Source: NIOZ-UU13 sp035528395
GTDB taxonomy: Bacteria > Planctomycetota > Phycisphaerae > Sedimentisphaerales > Anaerobacaceae
Assembly: GCA_035528395.1 (NCBI GenBank)
Contig: DATKYR010000264.1
Span: forward strand, 29,258 to 93,257
Length of the DNA: 64,000 nucleotides
Direction: 5' to 3'
This document shows positions 17,871 through 27,579 of this stretch, piece by piece. The position numbers were made by a program, and so were the translations under genes. Every line of letters begins with the position of its first letter. Positions within the stretch are counted from its first letter, which is position 1. The notes under the pieces are model-generated. The model was given only the letters and a program-made list of their open reading frames with translations, was not told where the DNA came from and searched no databases.

Positions 17871-18725
17871 TTACCGCAGTTTCGGTCTTTTGGCCATAAG
17901 GAGAGTAATTCTGTCGTACTCATCCTTCGGCAGGGCATCTTTTAATATTTTTCGGATTTCACGCATTGGGGTTCGCTGGGTGATATGTGTGATTATAATG
18001 TGCTCGTTGTTCATTTTGTCGAGCAGTGTTTTGAATTCATCGATGTGCATGTGTCTGCCGGCCTCGGCCCGGCCGGAATGCTCGCCTTCATAGAATGTGC
18101 ACTCGGCAATTAAAATCTTACTTTCAGCAATATATTTTAACTGCGAAAAGTCAACGTACTGTGTATCGCCGAGATAAGTAACAATCGGAATCTCAAGGGG
18201 ATAGTCGATTTCCACGCCCTGTTTTTTTAGCTCGACTATTTGTGGACTTGTAAGGCCGACGTACTCGGGTTTTAGCTTTTTTCGTTTCTCAATTACACTA
18301 TAACCGACAGAGCCTTTGCTGTGCTTTGTTGGGAATACCCTCGTAATGAGATTGGGCTTTATCTGATATTCGTCGCCGGGTTTTACGCCGACGAGCTTGC
18401 CGGGAACTTTATTGCCGTCCAGCCGGGACCAGGCATCGATTATTTCTCTCATCGGCCCTAATAGGTTTTTTGGAGCTAAAATCGTTCCGGGGGATATACC
18501 GCAGAAGTTTCGCTGCGACAGATAATATGCGATACCGGCAGCGTGGTCCATGTGGCCGTGCGTCAGTAAAATATGGTTTATGGGAATAATCTGGTCGGGG
18601 GCCTTGCCGACGTCGAAACAGACGTCAAGCTGCGGCACTGCGACAACGGTCTCTTCGCCGGCGACCGAATAGCCGATTATTTCCAAATCATCTATCTTTA
18701 TGCTTGCTAAATTGTGGCTTGGCAT
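17871..18725 (-). CDS. Metallo-beta-lactamase-fold hydrolase, RNase Z-like
   Basis: 284 residues. The zinc motif THGHMDH lies at 55-61. A later aspartate in TYLGDTQYVDF and a final histidine in IITHITQRTP complete the site in the arrangement of the RNase Z/ElaC group. The flexible arm that binds tRNA in RNase Z is not obvious, and the protein is slightly shorter than usual, so it could be a true tRNA 3' endonuclease or a related phosphodiesterase. Cytoplasmic, and in its own transcription unit. Confidence 0.8.
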   Translation of the reverse strand: MPSHNLASIKIDDLEIIGYSVAGEETVVAVPQLDVCFDVGKAPDQIIPINHILLTHGHMDHAAGIAYYLSQRNFCGISPGTILAPKNLLGPMREIIDAWSRLDGNKVPGKLVGVKPGDEYQIKPNLITRVFPTKHSKGSVGYSVIEKRKKLKPEYVGLTSPQIVELKKQGVEIDYPLEIPIVTYLGDTQYVDFSQLKYIAESKILIAECTFYEGEHSGRAEAGRHMHIDEFKTLLDKMNNEHIIITHITQRTPMREIRKILKDALPKDEYDRITLLMAKRPKLR

Positions 18726-18889
18726 TAAACTATCCTAAAACAGCACTTCAGAAAGGTAATAGTAGGGCGGATAGAGGGTTGTGTCAATTTTTTTTGATAT
18801 AAGGTGTTGATGGGTGCACATTAAACTTTCCGCGGGGTTGGTACAAAATAAGGGACCGTCAACATCTCTCGGTTAATGGGGCAATTTCA

Positions 18890-21205
18890 ATGTTTGCTGA
18901 GCAAACTGATCACAAAATAAATGTCGGTAAGAAGGGCCGGTTAAGACGCCTTGTTGGGATAATAGGTTGTTTTATCTTACTAATACTGGTTATTCTTGTC
19001 ATAGCTAAGGTCTGGCTTGTTCCCGGTATAATCCGGCAGGAAGTGAAGAAGGTATTATCAAAATTCTGCGTAGGGCCGGTTGAAATTGAAAGCGTTGAAG
19101 CGAATCTATCCGGGCAGGTCTATCTTAAAGGAATTAATTTTTATGACGAGATAAGTCGTAAGTGGTTGTTTGTTGAGGAAGTAAAGGCCAATCTGGCTGA
19201 CTGGCCGGGTTTAAGTCCCGTTATAACGGAAATAGAGATTGATGGAGTGGGCCTGCAAATATTAGCGGCTGATGGTAAAATCTTCCTGCCGCCTGTGCGT
19301 TTATCTGAGCGATCTGTTAGTCCAAGCAAGAAACCTGACCTCCGTAAACTAACCATTACAAAAGCTGCAATCACAATTATAGATAAACGGGGCTCAAAGA
19401 CCGTTTACGACAATTTTACTTTGTCGGCTTTCAGGAAGAATGGCATTTACGAATTGTTGTTGAACCGGGCGAGTGCTGAAAGTACAGAACACTTCCTTGT
19501 CGAAGGCAGAGTCAACTTTGAGAACCTTAACCTAGATGCTTCCCTGCAAATGAAGCATCGATTTACAAAATCAGAAATGGTTACCGCTTTGACTGCCTTG
19601 GATATGCCTGGAGTGTCGGGCGAAGGTAGTGTTGCGGCGGAATTGTCAGTTAAGGGTTGCGTAAAGAAACCGATACTATTGCAACCGACAGGAACAATCC
19701 TATTCAGTGACTGGACAATAGAGTCGGAAAATGAAGTAATAAGTAAATTTGATACTACAATCGAAGTAAGTAACCGGGGAATATCGCTTGATAACCTTGC
19801 CGTGCGGGACGCGAATGGACTTGAGTGGCTCAGCGCAAAAACATCAAAGCTGACTTTTGAAAACTGGCCTGGCTTAAGGCCGACCTTGAATGAGATAGAA
19901 ACAGAAGGGCTTGCATTGCAGACCCGCCTGGTTGATGGTAAGCTTCGCCTTCCTGTGGAGTTATCTTCGAACAAATCTGTCGGGTCGAAGAGCGATTACT
20001 TCAACTTTAAGAAACTTGTGGTCAGAAATGCGTCTTTTGGTTTAGCCGACCGTCAAGGTTCGAAAATAGATTGTGATTATTTATCGCTGCAGCCTGCCGG
20101 GCAGGAGGGCTTCTATGATATTTTACTGACGTGCAAAGGGCCCGAGGAACGGGATAGAATTTCTCTGAAAGGGGCTGTAAATCCGGCGAGTTCGGAGGTC
20201 AGTCTTTCATTGGAAATGGATCACACTGCCAAAAAGCAGGAAACGGCCATTGTTTTTGCTGCACTGGGGATGCCTCAGGCCTCAGCTGAGGGCAAACTGG
20301 TTGCCGATTTGAGAATAGCAGGCCGTTTGAATGAGCCGTCAGAATTACAGTTGAACGGAAGTGCTAAATTCGATGAGTTTGTTCTGTTTGTTAGAGACAA
20401 AGTGCTGGCGAATAACCTGTTCACAATAGCCGAAGTCAAAGACCATCTCCTCAGTTTCAATGAGTTTAATGCGGTTGTGTGTAACGGCCCCGTCGAGGGC
20501 TCGATATATATCGAATCTAAACAAAACCGGTTGATAAGATTAAGTGGGCAATTTCTGGGCCGGAAGATGAACTTTGTGGAGTTGACGTCTATCTTAGGTG
20601 AGGGCGGCAAAAAAGCAACAAAAGGCTCAGTTACACTAAAATATAATTTTACCGCCGCGGGTAGTGGCTTGAAAAGCCTTAGTGGTTACGGAAGCATTTT
20701 TCTTGATGATGCTGATATTACCGTTCTTCCAATAATTCCCTTTATATTCAGTAATATAGGGCTGGCGAAGCTTGACCCTTTGAGGATGGCCGATGTAGAG
20801 TGCATATTTAGTATGGCCGGACCTGTCGTGAAGATCCAAAGTGCACATATAGCCAATACTTATGCAGCAGTAGTCGCCGAGCCTGGCGGGACGATAGACC
20901 TGCAAACTAAGCAAGTCGAAATGTACGTAAACGCCGTGCCTTTAGAAAAAATTGAGTCTATCATCAGGCAGTTACCAATTTTGGATATATTTTTCAACTT
21001 GAAGGACAAGCTCACACGTCTTTATATTAAAGGAAATTGGTCAGATCCTCCGACGAAGCTAATAACAAAAAGGCCGATAGAAGATATCAAAGAAGGTACT
21101 GTTGGCTTTCTACAGGATGTGGTAAAAAACGGTGGTCAAATCAGCCAGGCTATGCTGAAGGGATTTGGGGTAATATTTAAAGCTCCAGCAAATAGCAAAA
21201 AGTGA
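18890..21205 (+). CDS. AsmA/TamB-like envelope protein
   Basis: 771 residues. A basic N-terminus is followed by one membrane anchor (LVGIIGCFILLILVILVIAKVWLV, about 26-49), and the rest lies beyond the inner membrane. Two internally similar segments (IEIDGVGLQILAADGKIFLPPVRLS at about 114 and IETEGLALQTRLVDGKLRLPVELS at about 340) show a repeated beta-rich module, as expected for the bridge-like AsmA/TamB/YhdP group that is thought to move lipids between membranes. The end (LTRLYIKGNWSDPPTKLITKRP) matches AsmA-like C-termini. Followed after 18 bases by the DUF434 gene, so probably co-transcribed. Confidence 0.7.
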   Translation: MFAEQTDHKINVGKKGRLRRLVGIIGCFILLILVILVIAKVWLVPGIIRQEVKKVLSKFCVGPVEIESVEANLSGQVYLKGINFYDEISRKWLFVEEVKANLADWPGLSPVITEIEIDGVGLQILAADGKIFLPPVRLSERSVSPSKKPDLRKLTITKAAITIIDKRGSKTVYDNFTLSAFRKNGIYELLLNRASAESTEHFLVEGRVNFENLNLDASLQMKHRFTKSEMVTALTALDMPGVSGEGSVAAELSVKGCVKKPILLQPTGTILFSDWTIESENEVISKFDTTIEVSNRGISLDNLAVRDANGLEWLSAKTSKLTFENWPGLRPTLNEIETEGLALQTRLVDGKLRLPVELSSNKSVGSKSDYFNFKKLVVRNASFGLADRQGSKIDCDYLSLQPAGQEGFYDILLTCKGPEERDRISLKGAVNPASSEVSLSLEMDHTAKKQETAIVFAALGMPQASAEGKLVADLRIAGRLNEPSELQLNGSAKFDEFVLFVRDKVLANNLFTIAEVKDHLLSFNEFNAVVCNGPVEGSIYIESKQNRLIRLSGQFLGRKMNFVELTSILGEGGKKATKGSVTLKYNFTAAGSGLKSLSGYGSIFLDDADITVLPIIPFIFSNIGLAKLDPLRMADVECIFSMAGPVVKIQSAHIANTYAAVVAEPGGTIDLQTKQVEMYVNAVPLEKIESIIRQLPILDIFFNLKDKLTRLYIKGNWSDPPTKLITKRPIEDIKEGTVGFLQDVVKNGGQISQAMLKGFGVIFKAPANSKK

Positions 21206-21223
21206 GAATCGAGGCGGTTTATA

Positions 21224-21952
21224 ATGCCTGATAAGCGAACTCATAGAGGGCCTCATCCGGCGGATGAAAAGTTGTTTGCCGCCGGTGCAATTTCCAATTT
21301 GCGGACGGCGATTGCCGATTTTTCGCTTCTGCTGACGAGAGGTTATGCAGAAAAAGGCACACTAAAATTAGTCGGTGACAGGTTTTCGCTTACGGAAAGG
21401 CAAAGATTGGCTATTATGCGCAGCGCCTGCTCCGACCAACAGCTCGCCTCTCGAAACCGGCGCTGCATCGCGCTGGAAAATCTTGCGGGCCAATCAATCG
21501 CCATTGACGGTTACAATGTATTGATAACAGTTGAAGCAGCGATGAGCGGCGGTGTGATTTTTAAAGGATGTGACGGCTGCTTTCGGGATTTGGCAAGCGT
21601 ACACGGAACGTACCGCAAAGTTACCGAAACAATACCGGCTGTGCAGCTTATAGGTCAGTTCCTGCGAGAAGTCGGCGCAGGCAAAGCCCTGTGGCTGCTG
21701 GATAGCCCGGTATCCAACAGCGGCCGATTGAAAACACTAATCGGCGAACTGGCCCGCAAAAACAATTGGAACTGGGAGATTGAACTTCTGTTGAGTCCGG
21801 ATGCCGAGCTGAAAAAAAGCGACTTGATTGTAGCCAGCAGTGACAGTGTTGTGCTCGATGGCTGCAAGAGATGGACCAACCTCGCCGCCGAAATCATCAC
21901 GCAGAAACTCCCCTCGGCAACCGTGATAGACCTCGCCCCCAACGCCACGTAG
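21224..21952 (+). CDS. DUF434 / DUF5616 protein
   Basis: 242 residues with two domains. The N-terminal DUF434 part begins RGPHPADEKLFA and includes LRTAIADFSLLLTRGYAEK. The C-terminal DUF5616-like part contains IAIDGYNVLITVEAAMSGG and ALWLLDSPVSNSGRLKTLI, a layout with acidic residues that recalls PIN-like or NYN nucleases. The domain names are recalled from their signatures; the function is not established. GAGGCGG precedes the ATG. Confidence 0.7.
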   Translation: MPDKRTHRGPHPADEKLFAAGAISNLRTAIADFSLLLTRGYAEKGTLKLVGDRFSLTERQRLAIMRSACSDQQLASRNRRCIALENLAGQSIAIDGYNVLITVEAAMSGGVIFKGCDGCFRDLASVHGTYRKVTETIPAVQLIGQFLREVGAGKALWLLDSPVSNSGRLKTLIGELARKNNWNWEIELLLSPDAELKKSDLIVASSDSVVLDGCKRWTNLAAEIITQKLPSATVIDLAPNAT

Positions 21953-22269
21953 CCTTTGAATTCATTGTCCTCTCGCCAAGCCGCCCTGAACGCTAAGTGG
22001 CTGGAATGCAATCTCCTTCCGTATTCGAGTAAGGCATCCCCCAACATTTCATACCATTCCTCCTATCATGCTTAACCCAGGGGCTCCGCGGCAAGGTTAC
22101 GAGTACACTGCAGCCTTTGTTTGGGCGGTATTCAGTGATATCTTTTGTTGCCGTCCTTGTCAGTAATGACAACGCTCCCGTGATCCGAAATAGTCAATCG
22201 TTCGGTAATGCCCACAAAAATCCTGTTGAAAAAACTGATTGCAAAGTTCTCCGGAGTTGAATCCGGTCC
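21953..22269. other. Non-coding gap
   Basis: No credible gene on either strand and no clear hairpin or repeat. Confidence 0.4.
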
Positions 22270-22623
22270 TTACTGAACGTGGACGATATTGTTGGCTTCT
22301 GCTACCTTCCCTGCCCCATCTTGCAGTGGTAAAGGCGAAACGATTATTCCACCCGATGCACTGGTATCAATAATTCGGTATGCAAGACCACCAACCGCTT
22401 CCTGATTGAGTCGCTTTGACCGGTGTTGTCGGCACTCAATCAGCATAATTGCGCTGTTGTTACCTTCACGCAAGCCTTTTGCGTCAATTTCCCAAGACGT
22501 TCCACTACTGCCAGTGATTTTCTGCTTTGGATCAACGCGCTCAAGGCCAAATTCTTGTCGAAAGAGATTGAGAAAATAGCGAGCTATGTCTTCGTAACTT
22601 TTCCAAGACTGCTGAGTACTCAC
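22270..22623 (-). CDS. Small restriction-endonuclease-like protein
   Basis: 117 residues from a GTG. YEDIARYFLNLFRQEFGLERV, then WEIDAKGL and IMLIECRQHRSKRLNQEAVGGLAYRI, follow the PD-(D/E)XK nuclease order (helix, D, then ExK) seen in Mrr-like enzymes, but the usual ExK lysine is Arg in ECR. It may be a stand-alone nuclease subunit, a partial gene or an inactive relative. No methyltransferase lies nearby. GAGAGA lies upstream. Confidence 0.6.
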   Translation of the reverse strand: MSTQQSWKSYEDIARYFLNLFRQEFGLERVDPKQKITGSSGTSWEIDAKGLREGNNSAIMLIECRQHRSKRLNQEAVGGLAYRIIDTSASGGIIVSPLPLQDGAGKVAEANNIVHVQ

Positions 22624-23002
22624 AGAACTCTCTCAAGATAAATTCCAGGATGCCCAACTATGTCATATATGGTTTCCGTCTATGACTGCTGGTTCCAACA
22701 GTTGTCAGCCTGAGACGACAGATCCAATCTCCACGCAAAGCCTTTCTTGCGACGGAGATGCGGATATCTACTGCTTATTGACGTGGTCATATATTTTTTC
22801 CGCATAAGATACCTGCCTCAACGATTCTGGAGCAAACTTTTAAATTGCTGGTGCTTTGCTTATATCATCCGTCTCGTGCATTCCCGACATCCAGGTCTCC
22901 TTCGATAACAACAAAGATAATAGTATGACACACCGGTCAAGTCAACCATGGCGGCAGATTAGTTATCTGCCGGATTCAATGGCCTATTCACTTCCATTTC
23001 AT
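22624..23002. other. Non-coding gap
   Basis: No supported gene or repeat; an open frame at 22856-23056 on the plus strand runs into the TolB-like gene and looks spurious. Confidence 0.4.
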
Positions 23003-24511
23003 TTAATAATCGAATCTTGTGTTGCTGACAAAAGCAATTTTCTTACTATCCGGTGACCAGCTTGGCACATTGATCGTTCCTTGGCCTCCATATACGTAGC
23101 CAATCACTTTAGGCTCACCACCGGCAGTCGGCATTAACCGAAGATAAACCTGTTTATAAAACGGATGGTCTGCTGAATCGGTTTCTTTTGCATAGGATAA
23201 AAATACAATCCATCGCCCATCCGGCGAAATGTGCGGGAACCAGTCATTATACTCGTCGAAGGTGATTTGTTCCGGTTCAGTTCCATCGGGCTTCATTCGC
23301 CAAATCTGCATTGTGCCGGTACGGTTTGAGTTGAAATAAATATATTCCCCGTCCGGGGTATATTCTGAACCATCATCCAGTCCCTTATTATTAGTGAGCT
23401 GGATCTCTGTACCGTTAAATCGGGATATCTTATAAATATCATACTGACCGTTGCGTCCTCCGGTGTAGACCAGCTCATTCCCGTCCGGAGACCAACCGTG
23501 CAAATAGGATGGGCCGAGTAGAGTGACTCGTTTCGGTTTCCCCCCTCCGATGGGAAGCGTATAAATAATAGAATGATCGTTATCCTCACTGCTATGATGG
23601 CAGATCCCGAGATACTTGCCATCGAATGAGATAACATGGTCATTATTATTACGGTTTGCAAAATCAGTGTCTATGACTACCGGTGTTTTCGTAACAAGGT
23701 TGAAGTTGTAAAGTAGTCCTTCGCTATTGTAGATCAATGATTTCCCATCCAACGTCCAATTTGGTGCCTGGATAGACTTGGGATATGTATAAACGATCTT
23801 GCGATGACCGTCTTCGATCTCCATAACCTCCAATCGGCTGCCAATATAATCCCGATAGGGCTGAAAATTATCGGGAGCAGGTACTATGATTCTTACATTA
23901 CGAAAGATGGCTTTTTCTGATACTTTCGGATTGTGTGAACAAATGTATAGCCCAATATATACCTCGTCTTTGAGTTGAAAATCGAAAACTTGCTCTGTCA
24001 TAAATGGTTTATCGAGTGTCGCCGTTGACATAATGTAAGTGCTGCCCCGCCGTTCGAGTTGAATGATGTCCGGTGCTGTGGCTTTTGACTTAATTTCTTC
24101 TGTTTGACCATCTTTTGTTCGACGAAATTGAAGAGATGTCAGGCCATCGCCATGAACGCACGCATTGACGTGAGCAGAATTGTATTCAAGAGTATTCCTG
24201 ATCATCCAACCCATTTTTCGATGAGGTTCAACACCTTCTCCGATAAATCGCATTCTCGCCCGGAGGATAAAATCTCCCTTCAACCGTTTCCACAGGAAAT
24301 GAAATTCATCTTGGTTAGACCACATGTTTGTTCCAGACCCTTCAATGGTGTATTCCTGGCTTTCAGAGCGATATTGACTCGACCCTGGCCTTGCTACATT
24401 ACCAACATCGTTGTCGTTTTCAAATTCGCCCAGCCTTGAATCTTTAGACAAAGCTTGATGAGCACACATGAATGTCACGAACAGCAAAGCGATAATCCTT
24501 CTTGATGACAT
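23003..24511 (-). CDS. Exported TolB-like WD40 propeller with N-terminal jelly-roll
   Basis: 502 residues starting MSSRRIIALLFVTFMCAHQA, where GGAGAAGG lies just upstream; a longer frame lacks a ribosome site. After the signal peptide, residues about 25-215 resemble the concanavalin-like domain of DUF1349 proteins (GDFILRARMRFIGEG, MGWMIRNTLEYNSAHVNACV). Residues 225-500 are PD40/TolB propeller blades: ISFDGKYLGI, WSPDGNELVYTGG, YTPDGEYIYFNSNRTG and ISPDGRWIVFLSY. Probably periplasmic, binding a ligand or partner protein; not TolB itself, since the Tol genes are absent. Confidence 0.8.
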   Translation of the reverse strand: MSSRRIIALLFVTFMCAHQALSKDSRLGEFENDNDVGNVARPGSSQYRSESQEYTIEGSGTNMWSNQDEFHFLWKRLKGDFILRARMRFIGEGVEPHRKMGWMIRNTLEYNSAHVNACVHGDGLTSLQFRRTKDGQTEEIKSKATAPDIIQLERRGSTYIMSTATLDKPFMTEQVFDFQLKDEVYIGLYICSHNPKVSEKAIFRNVRIIVPAPDNFQPYRDYIGSRLEVMEIEDGHRKIVYTYPKSIQAPNWTLDGKSLIYNSEGLLYNFNLVTKTPVVIDTDFANRNNNDHVISFDGKYLGICHHSSEDNDHSIIYTLPIGGGKPKRVTLLGPSYLHGWSPDGNELVYTGGRNGQYDIYKISRFNGTEIQLTNNKGLDDGSEYTPDGEYIYFNSNRTGTMQIWRMKPDGTEPEQITFDEYNDWFPHISPDGRWIVFLSYAKETDSADHPFYKQVYLRLMPTAGGEPKVIGYVYGGQGTINVPSWSPDSKKIAFVSNTRFDY

Positions 24512-24752
24512 GAGCCTTCTCCACTGACCATGTAGATGGTTTATCAATAATCCGCTGATACTGCGGCTGTACGAAGTAGCCCGGATTCTTGTTGCCCAGA
24601 ATCCCCCGCTTGGAAAACGATGAGACGGTTCGCCGGAAATTACCGCTCACCCGATAACCGGCCTTGGCGGCAAGGTGTTCCAGCTTTAGAGTCTCGTTGC
24701 CTAATGCCTTGATGATATTTCTTTCAGTTGTACTCAATTCGGTCATACACAC
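24444..24752 (-). CDS. Small winged-helix protein overlapping the propeller gene
   Basis: 102 residues. LSTTERNIIKALGNETLKLEHLAAKAGYRVSG..RRTVSSFSKRGILGN is a plausible helix-turn-helix with a wing ending NPGYFVQ. The last 22 codons overlap the 5' end of the TolB-like gene in another frame, and there is no clear ribosome site. It may be a regulator or the remnant of one. Confidence 0.45.
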   Translation of the reverse strand: MCMTELSTTERNIIKALGNETLKLEHLAAKAGYRVSGNFRRTVSSFSKRGILGNKNPGYFVQPQYQRIIDKPSTWSVEKAHVIKKDYRFAVRDIHVCSSSFV

Positions 24753-25598
24753 ATTTGTTTATCAAATTAGCCGGTTGAAGTCAAGACATGAATAATCTTG
24801 TAAGTCTGTTCAACAGAAAAATGAGTGACATTGCAGGCAAATTCCGGTACCTGCAGCTAAAGAAATTGGTGAAGTTGCAGCAGAACGAACGCTCAGTTTT
24901 CCTGGTGCAAAGAATATCAGGACTGGGATCTTGTCCGTTAATGGCTCCTTTTTCATGAATTGAAGCCTACAACCTTCCCACAACTCAAAAGCTCGTTATC
25001 TGCCAATTCAACAAAAATGTTCAATTTCATAAATCCTGTAGTCTCAGTGAGTAATAAAAAACATGAAATTTGTAAACATTTTCAATGCCCGTTCCGATCT
25101 CTTACGGTGTCTATTATAATTGTTTCGTGAAGCCGAAAAGCTGTTCAGATAAGCTGTGAGCGCTGGCTGAAATGTCGTAACGAGGATGCCTCAAAGAAAA
25201 TTTTTGTGGCGACAGAGATTTTAGTATTTGACTTTGAACTCTTCATAGGTGACCGATTTCAAAAGGGGTATCTGTTAAAAACAGTTGTTAACCAAAAATA
25301 CCACTCAGTGACTGGTTGTAAGGAAACCATATTACTTCTAATCGACTTCTAACTGGTCGATAGTGTCTCGAACTGCCAACCGCCGTTAAGTACGAAAGAG
25401 CCTTTTCGTAAATACTCTGATGTAACTTTGTCTCATTTCAGGATATATCAGTACGAATTTGCTATCCACGGAGGATTATCAAAGAATACCCAAATATTGG
25501 AACGAGTGTGTTCGTGGAGGGAAATCGGTGCCCTTATTCAGTGGACAACAAACCTGCCGTGACCACAGACCCAAACAACGGCAACATCCATAATGGTG
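24753..25598. other. Long non-coding stretch
   Basis: About 850 bases without a convincing gene. A short plus-strand reading frame around 24850-24960 (VPAAKEIGEVAAERTLSFPG) may be the eroded end of a gene, but I cannot place it. No tandem repeat. Confidence 0.35.
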
Positions 25599-26867
25599 CT
25601 ACTCGTGTCTCAGAGCAACGATTGGGTCCACATTGGCCGCACGAACGGCCGGATACAGACCAAAGAGGATGCCTATCGTCATGCTGATTAGAAGCGGCAG
25701 TAGAATTCCTTTCAAGGTTATCACCGTGATCATCCCGGAAAAGTACGTTATTAAGAACGGGATAAGAACGCCTATTCCCAATCCAATGATACCCCCCATA
25801 GTCGAGAGAACTACGGTCTCAATAAGGAACTGATAGACAATCTGCTTCCGCTTTGCACCGATGGCGCGCCGGATTCCTATTTCACGGGTGCGTTCGGTAA
25901 CGGAGGCCAGCATGATATTCATAATCCCGATTCCGCCTACAAGCAAGCTGATACCGGCGATTGAGCCCAGGACGATATTAAACGTTCGCTTCGTCGCCTC
26001 GGCCTGCTTGAGTAACGCCAGAGGAACGCTCACTACATAATCCTTTTTCTTATGAAACCGCTCCAGCATCCTTTCGATTCCTGCCGCTACGGACTCAACT
26101 TTTTTGGGATCATCCACCTGGACAATGACCTGGTGCAGCTCTACCATTTCCCGTTCGTCCCCGCCCGAAGTTCGTTTCGTAAATACGTCGCCGAAGTATA
26201 TGCGCGCCACCTCGATTGGAATGTAAACATCTACTTGCTGGTCTGGAATCTGGATGTTTCCAGCCAGTCCGCTTTCGCTTTTGATGATTCCGACAATCTC
26301 GAACTGGTCGCCCCCTATGCTGATGGTCTGGCCTATGGTATGCTCTGTAGCTAAAATTTTTCGGGCGCCGAATTCGGTAAGAACAGCCACGGGGGCTTGT
26401 TTGGCCTCATCGGATAGTAAAAGCACACGCCCTGCAATGACCTCGCGGGGCACAAGCTTGAACCATTCAGGTGTCGTTCCCACGACCCGTAGTTCCATCG
26501 CTCTTTCGCGTAAACGTGAGTCCTTTCGCATCAGCTTCACAGGCGCCGTCTGTTGAATGTTGTGGAAACTCTCGGAGACTCTGGTATAATCGTCGTATGT
26601 GAGCCCGTAAATGCTCATGTGGGAATGCTGGGTGCTGGCCTGTTCCTCTTCTGCGGATTTGACCGATGAGATGATGATATTATTACTGCCGAGCTTCCGT
26701 ATCTGCTCAAGTGCCTCTTTGCTGGCTCCCTCTCCAACAGATAACATAGCCACTACGCTGCCCACACCGAAAACAACACCCAGCATAGTCAAAAACGAGC
26801 GCAGCTTGTGAAGCAGCAGATTCTCGATACCGAGCAATATATTTCGTGTGATTTTAGTTTGTCCCAT
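25599..26867 (-). CDS. MacB-like ABC transporter permease
   Basis: 422 residues from the ATG MGQTKITRN, which overlaps the end of the ATPase gene by 14 bases with GGGG upstream; a longer in-frame start is unlikely. It has the four-helix type VII layout: a first membrane helix (RSFLTMLGVVFGVGSVVAML), a large periplasmic domain (about 60-290), and three C-terminal helices with LLVGGIGIMNIMLASVTERTREIG, the conserved coupling motif, then GIRRAIGAKR. It works with the ATPase to drive periplasmic export through a TolC channel. Confidence 0.9.
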   Translation of the reverse strand: MGQTKITRNILLGIENLLLHKLRSFLTMLGVVFGVGSVVAMLSVGEGASKEALEQIRKLGSNNIIISSVKSAEEEQASTQHSHMSIYGLTYDDYTRVSESFHNIQQTAPVKLMRKDSRLRERAMELRVVGTTPEWFKLVPREVIAGRVLLLSDEAKQAPVAVLTEFGARKILATEHTIGQTISIGGDQFEIVGIIKSESGLAGNIQIPDQQVDVYIPIEVARIYFGDVFTKRTSGGDEREMVELHQVIVQVDDPKKVESVAAGIERMLERFHKKKDYVVSVPLALLKQAEATKRTFNIVLGSIAGISLLVGGIGIMNIMLASVTERTREIGIRRAIGAKRKQIVYQFLIETVVLSTMGGIIGLGIGVLIPFLITYFSGMITVITLKGILLPLLISMTIGILFGLYPAVRAANVDPIVALRHE

Positions 26868-27579
26868 CACAATCCCCTTCAATTCTGTCGATATTTCCAT
26901 CAATCATGTGCAGTCGATTTTGGGCACGCTCCGCGATGGCCGGTTCATGCGTCACGATAATGATCGTTTTACCGAACTCGTTCAACTTGACCAGGAGCTC
27001 CAAAATCTGCTCACCCGTTGTCGAATCCAAATTCCCGGTGGGTTCGTCTGCAAAAATGACATGGGGATCATTCGCCAGAGCTCTGGCAATGGCGACTCTC
27101 TGCATTTGGCCGCCGGAAAGCTCCGTAGGACGATGACCTACTCTGTCTCCGAGCCCAACTTGCTCTGCAAGCTCCTTTGCACGCGCCGCACTTTGCAACG
27201 CGTCCCATCCCAGATAGTAAAGCGGCAATTCGATATTTCTCTGGACAGTCAGTTGGGGTATCAGGTTGAAACTCTGAAATATGAAGCCCAGGTACCTGAG
27301 CCGAAACTCGCTGAGCGAATCATCGTCGAGCTGACTTACGTCCCGACCGTCAAGATAATAGGAGCCGGAAGTCAAGCGGTCGAGACATCCGAGGATATTC
27401 ATCATGGTGCTTTTACCTGAGCCGCTGGGCCCCATGATTGCCCAGAAGCTGCCCTTATTGAACGAAACGTTAACTCCGGCGAGCGCACTGACCTGCTCTG
27501 TCCCCATGTGGTAGATCTTCTGCGCGTTCTCGAGCCTGACGATTTCCTCGTGATTATTGGACAAAGCTTGTTCACCCAT
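26854..27579 (-). CDS. MacB-type ABC transporter ATPase
   Basis: 241 residues. Walker A GPSGSGKST (50-58), Q-loop in FIFQSFNLIPQ, signature LSGGQMQRVAIARAL (from 154), Walker B VIFADEPTGNLD (about 175-186) and the H-loop in IIIVTHEP. Belongs to the LolD/MacB clade that pairs with four-helix permeases. Its ATG directly follows the adaptor's stop, and its 3' end overlaps the permease start, so the three genes are translated as a coupled set. Confidence 0.93.
   Translation of the reverse strand: MGEQALSNNHEEIVRLENAQKIYHMGTEQVSALAGVNVSFNKGSFWAIMGPSGSGKSTMMNILGCLDRLTSGSYYLDGRDVSQLDDDSLSEFRLRYLGFIFQSFNLIPQLTVQRNIELPLYYLGWDALQSAARAKELAEQVGLGDRVGHRPTELSGGQMQRVAIARALANDPHVIFADEPTGNLDSTTGEQILELLVKLNEFGKTIIIVTHEPAIAERAQNRLHMIDGNIDRIEGDCDGTN

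Noticed and set aside
21655..22047. 130-codon minus-strand gene
   Set aside because: It lies mostly opposite the DUF434 gene, whose coding signal is much stronger.
22270..22623. Complete restriction-modification system
   Set aside because: No methyltransferase or specificity gene is nearby and the catalytic Lys is changed.
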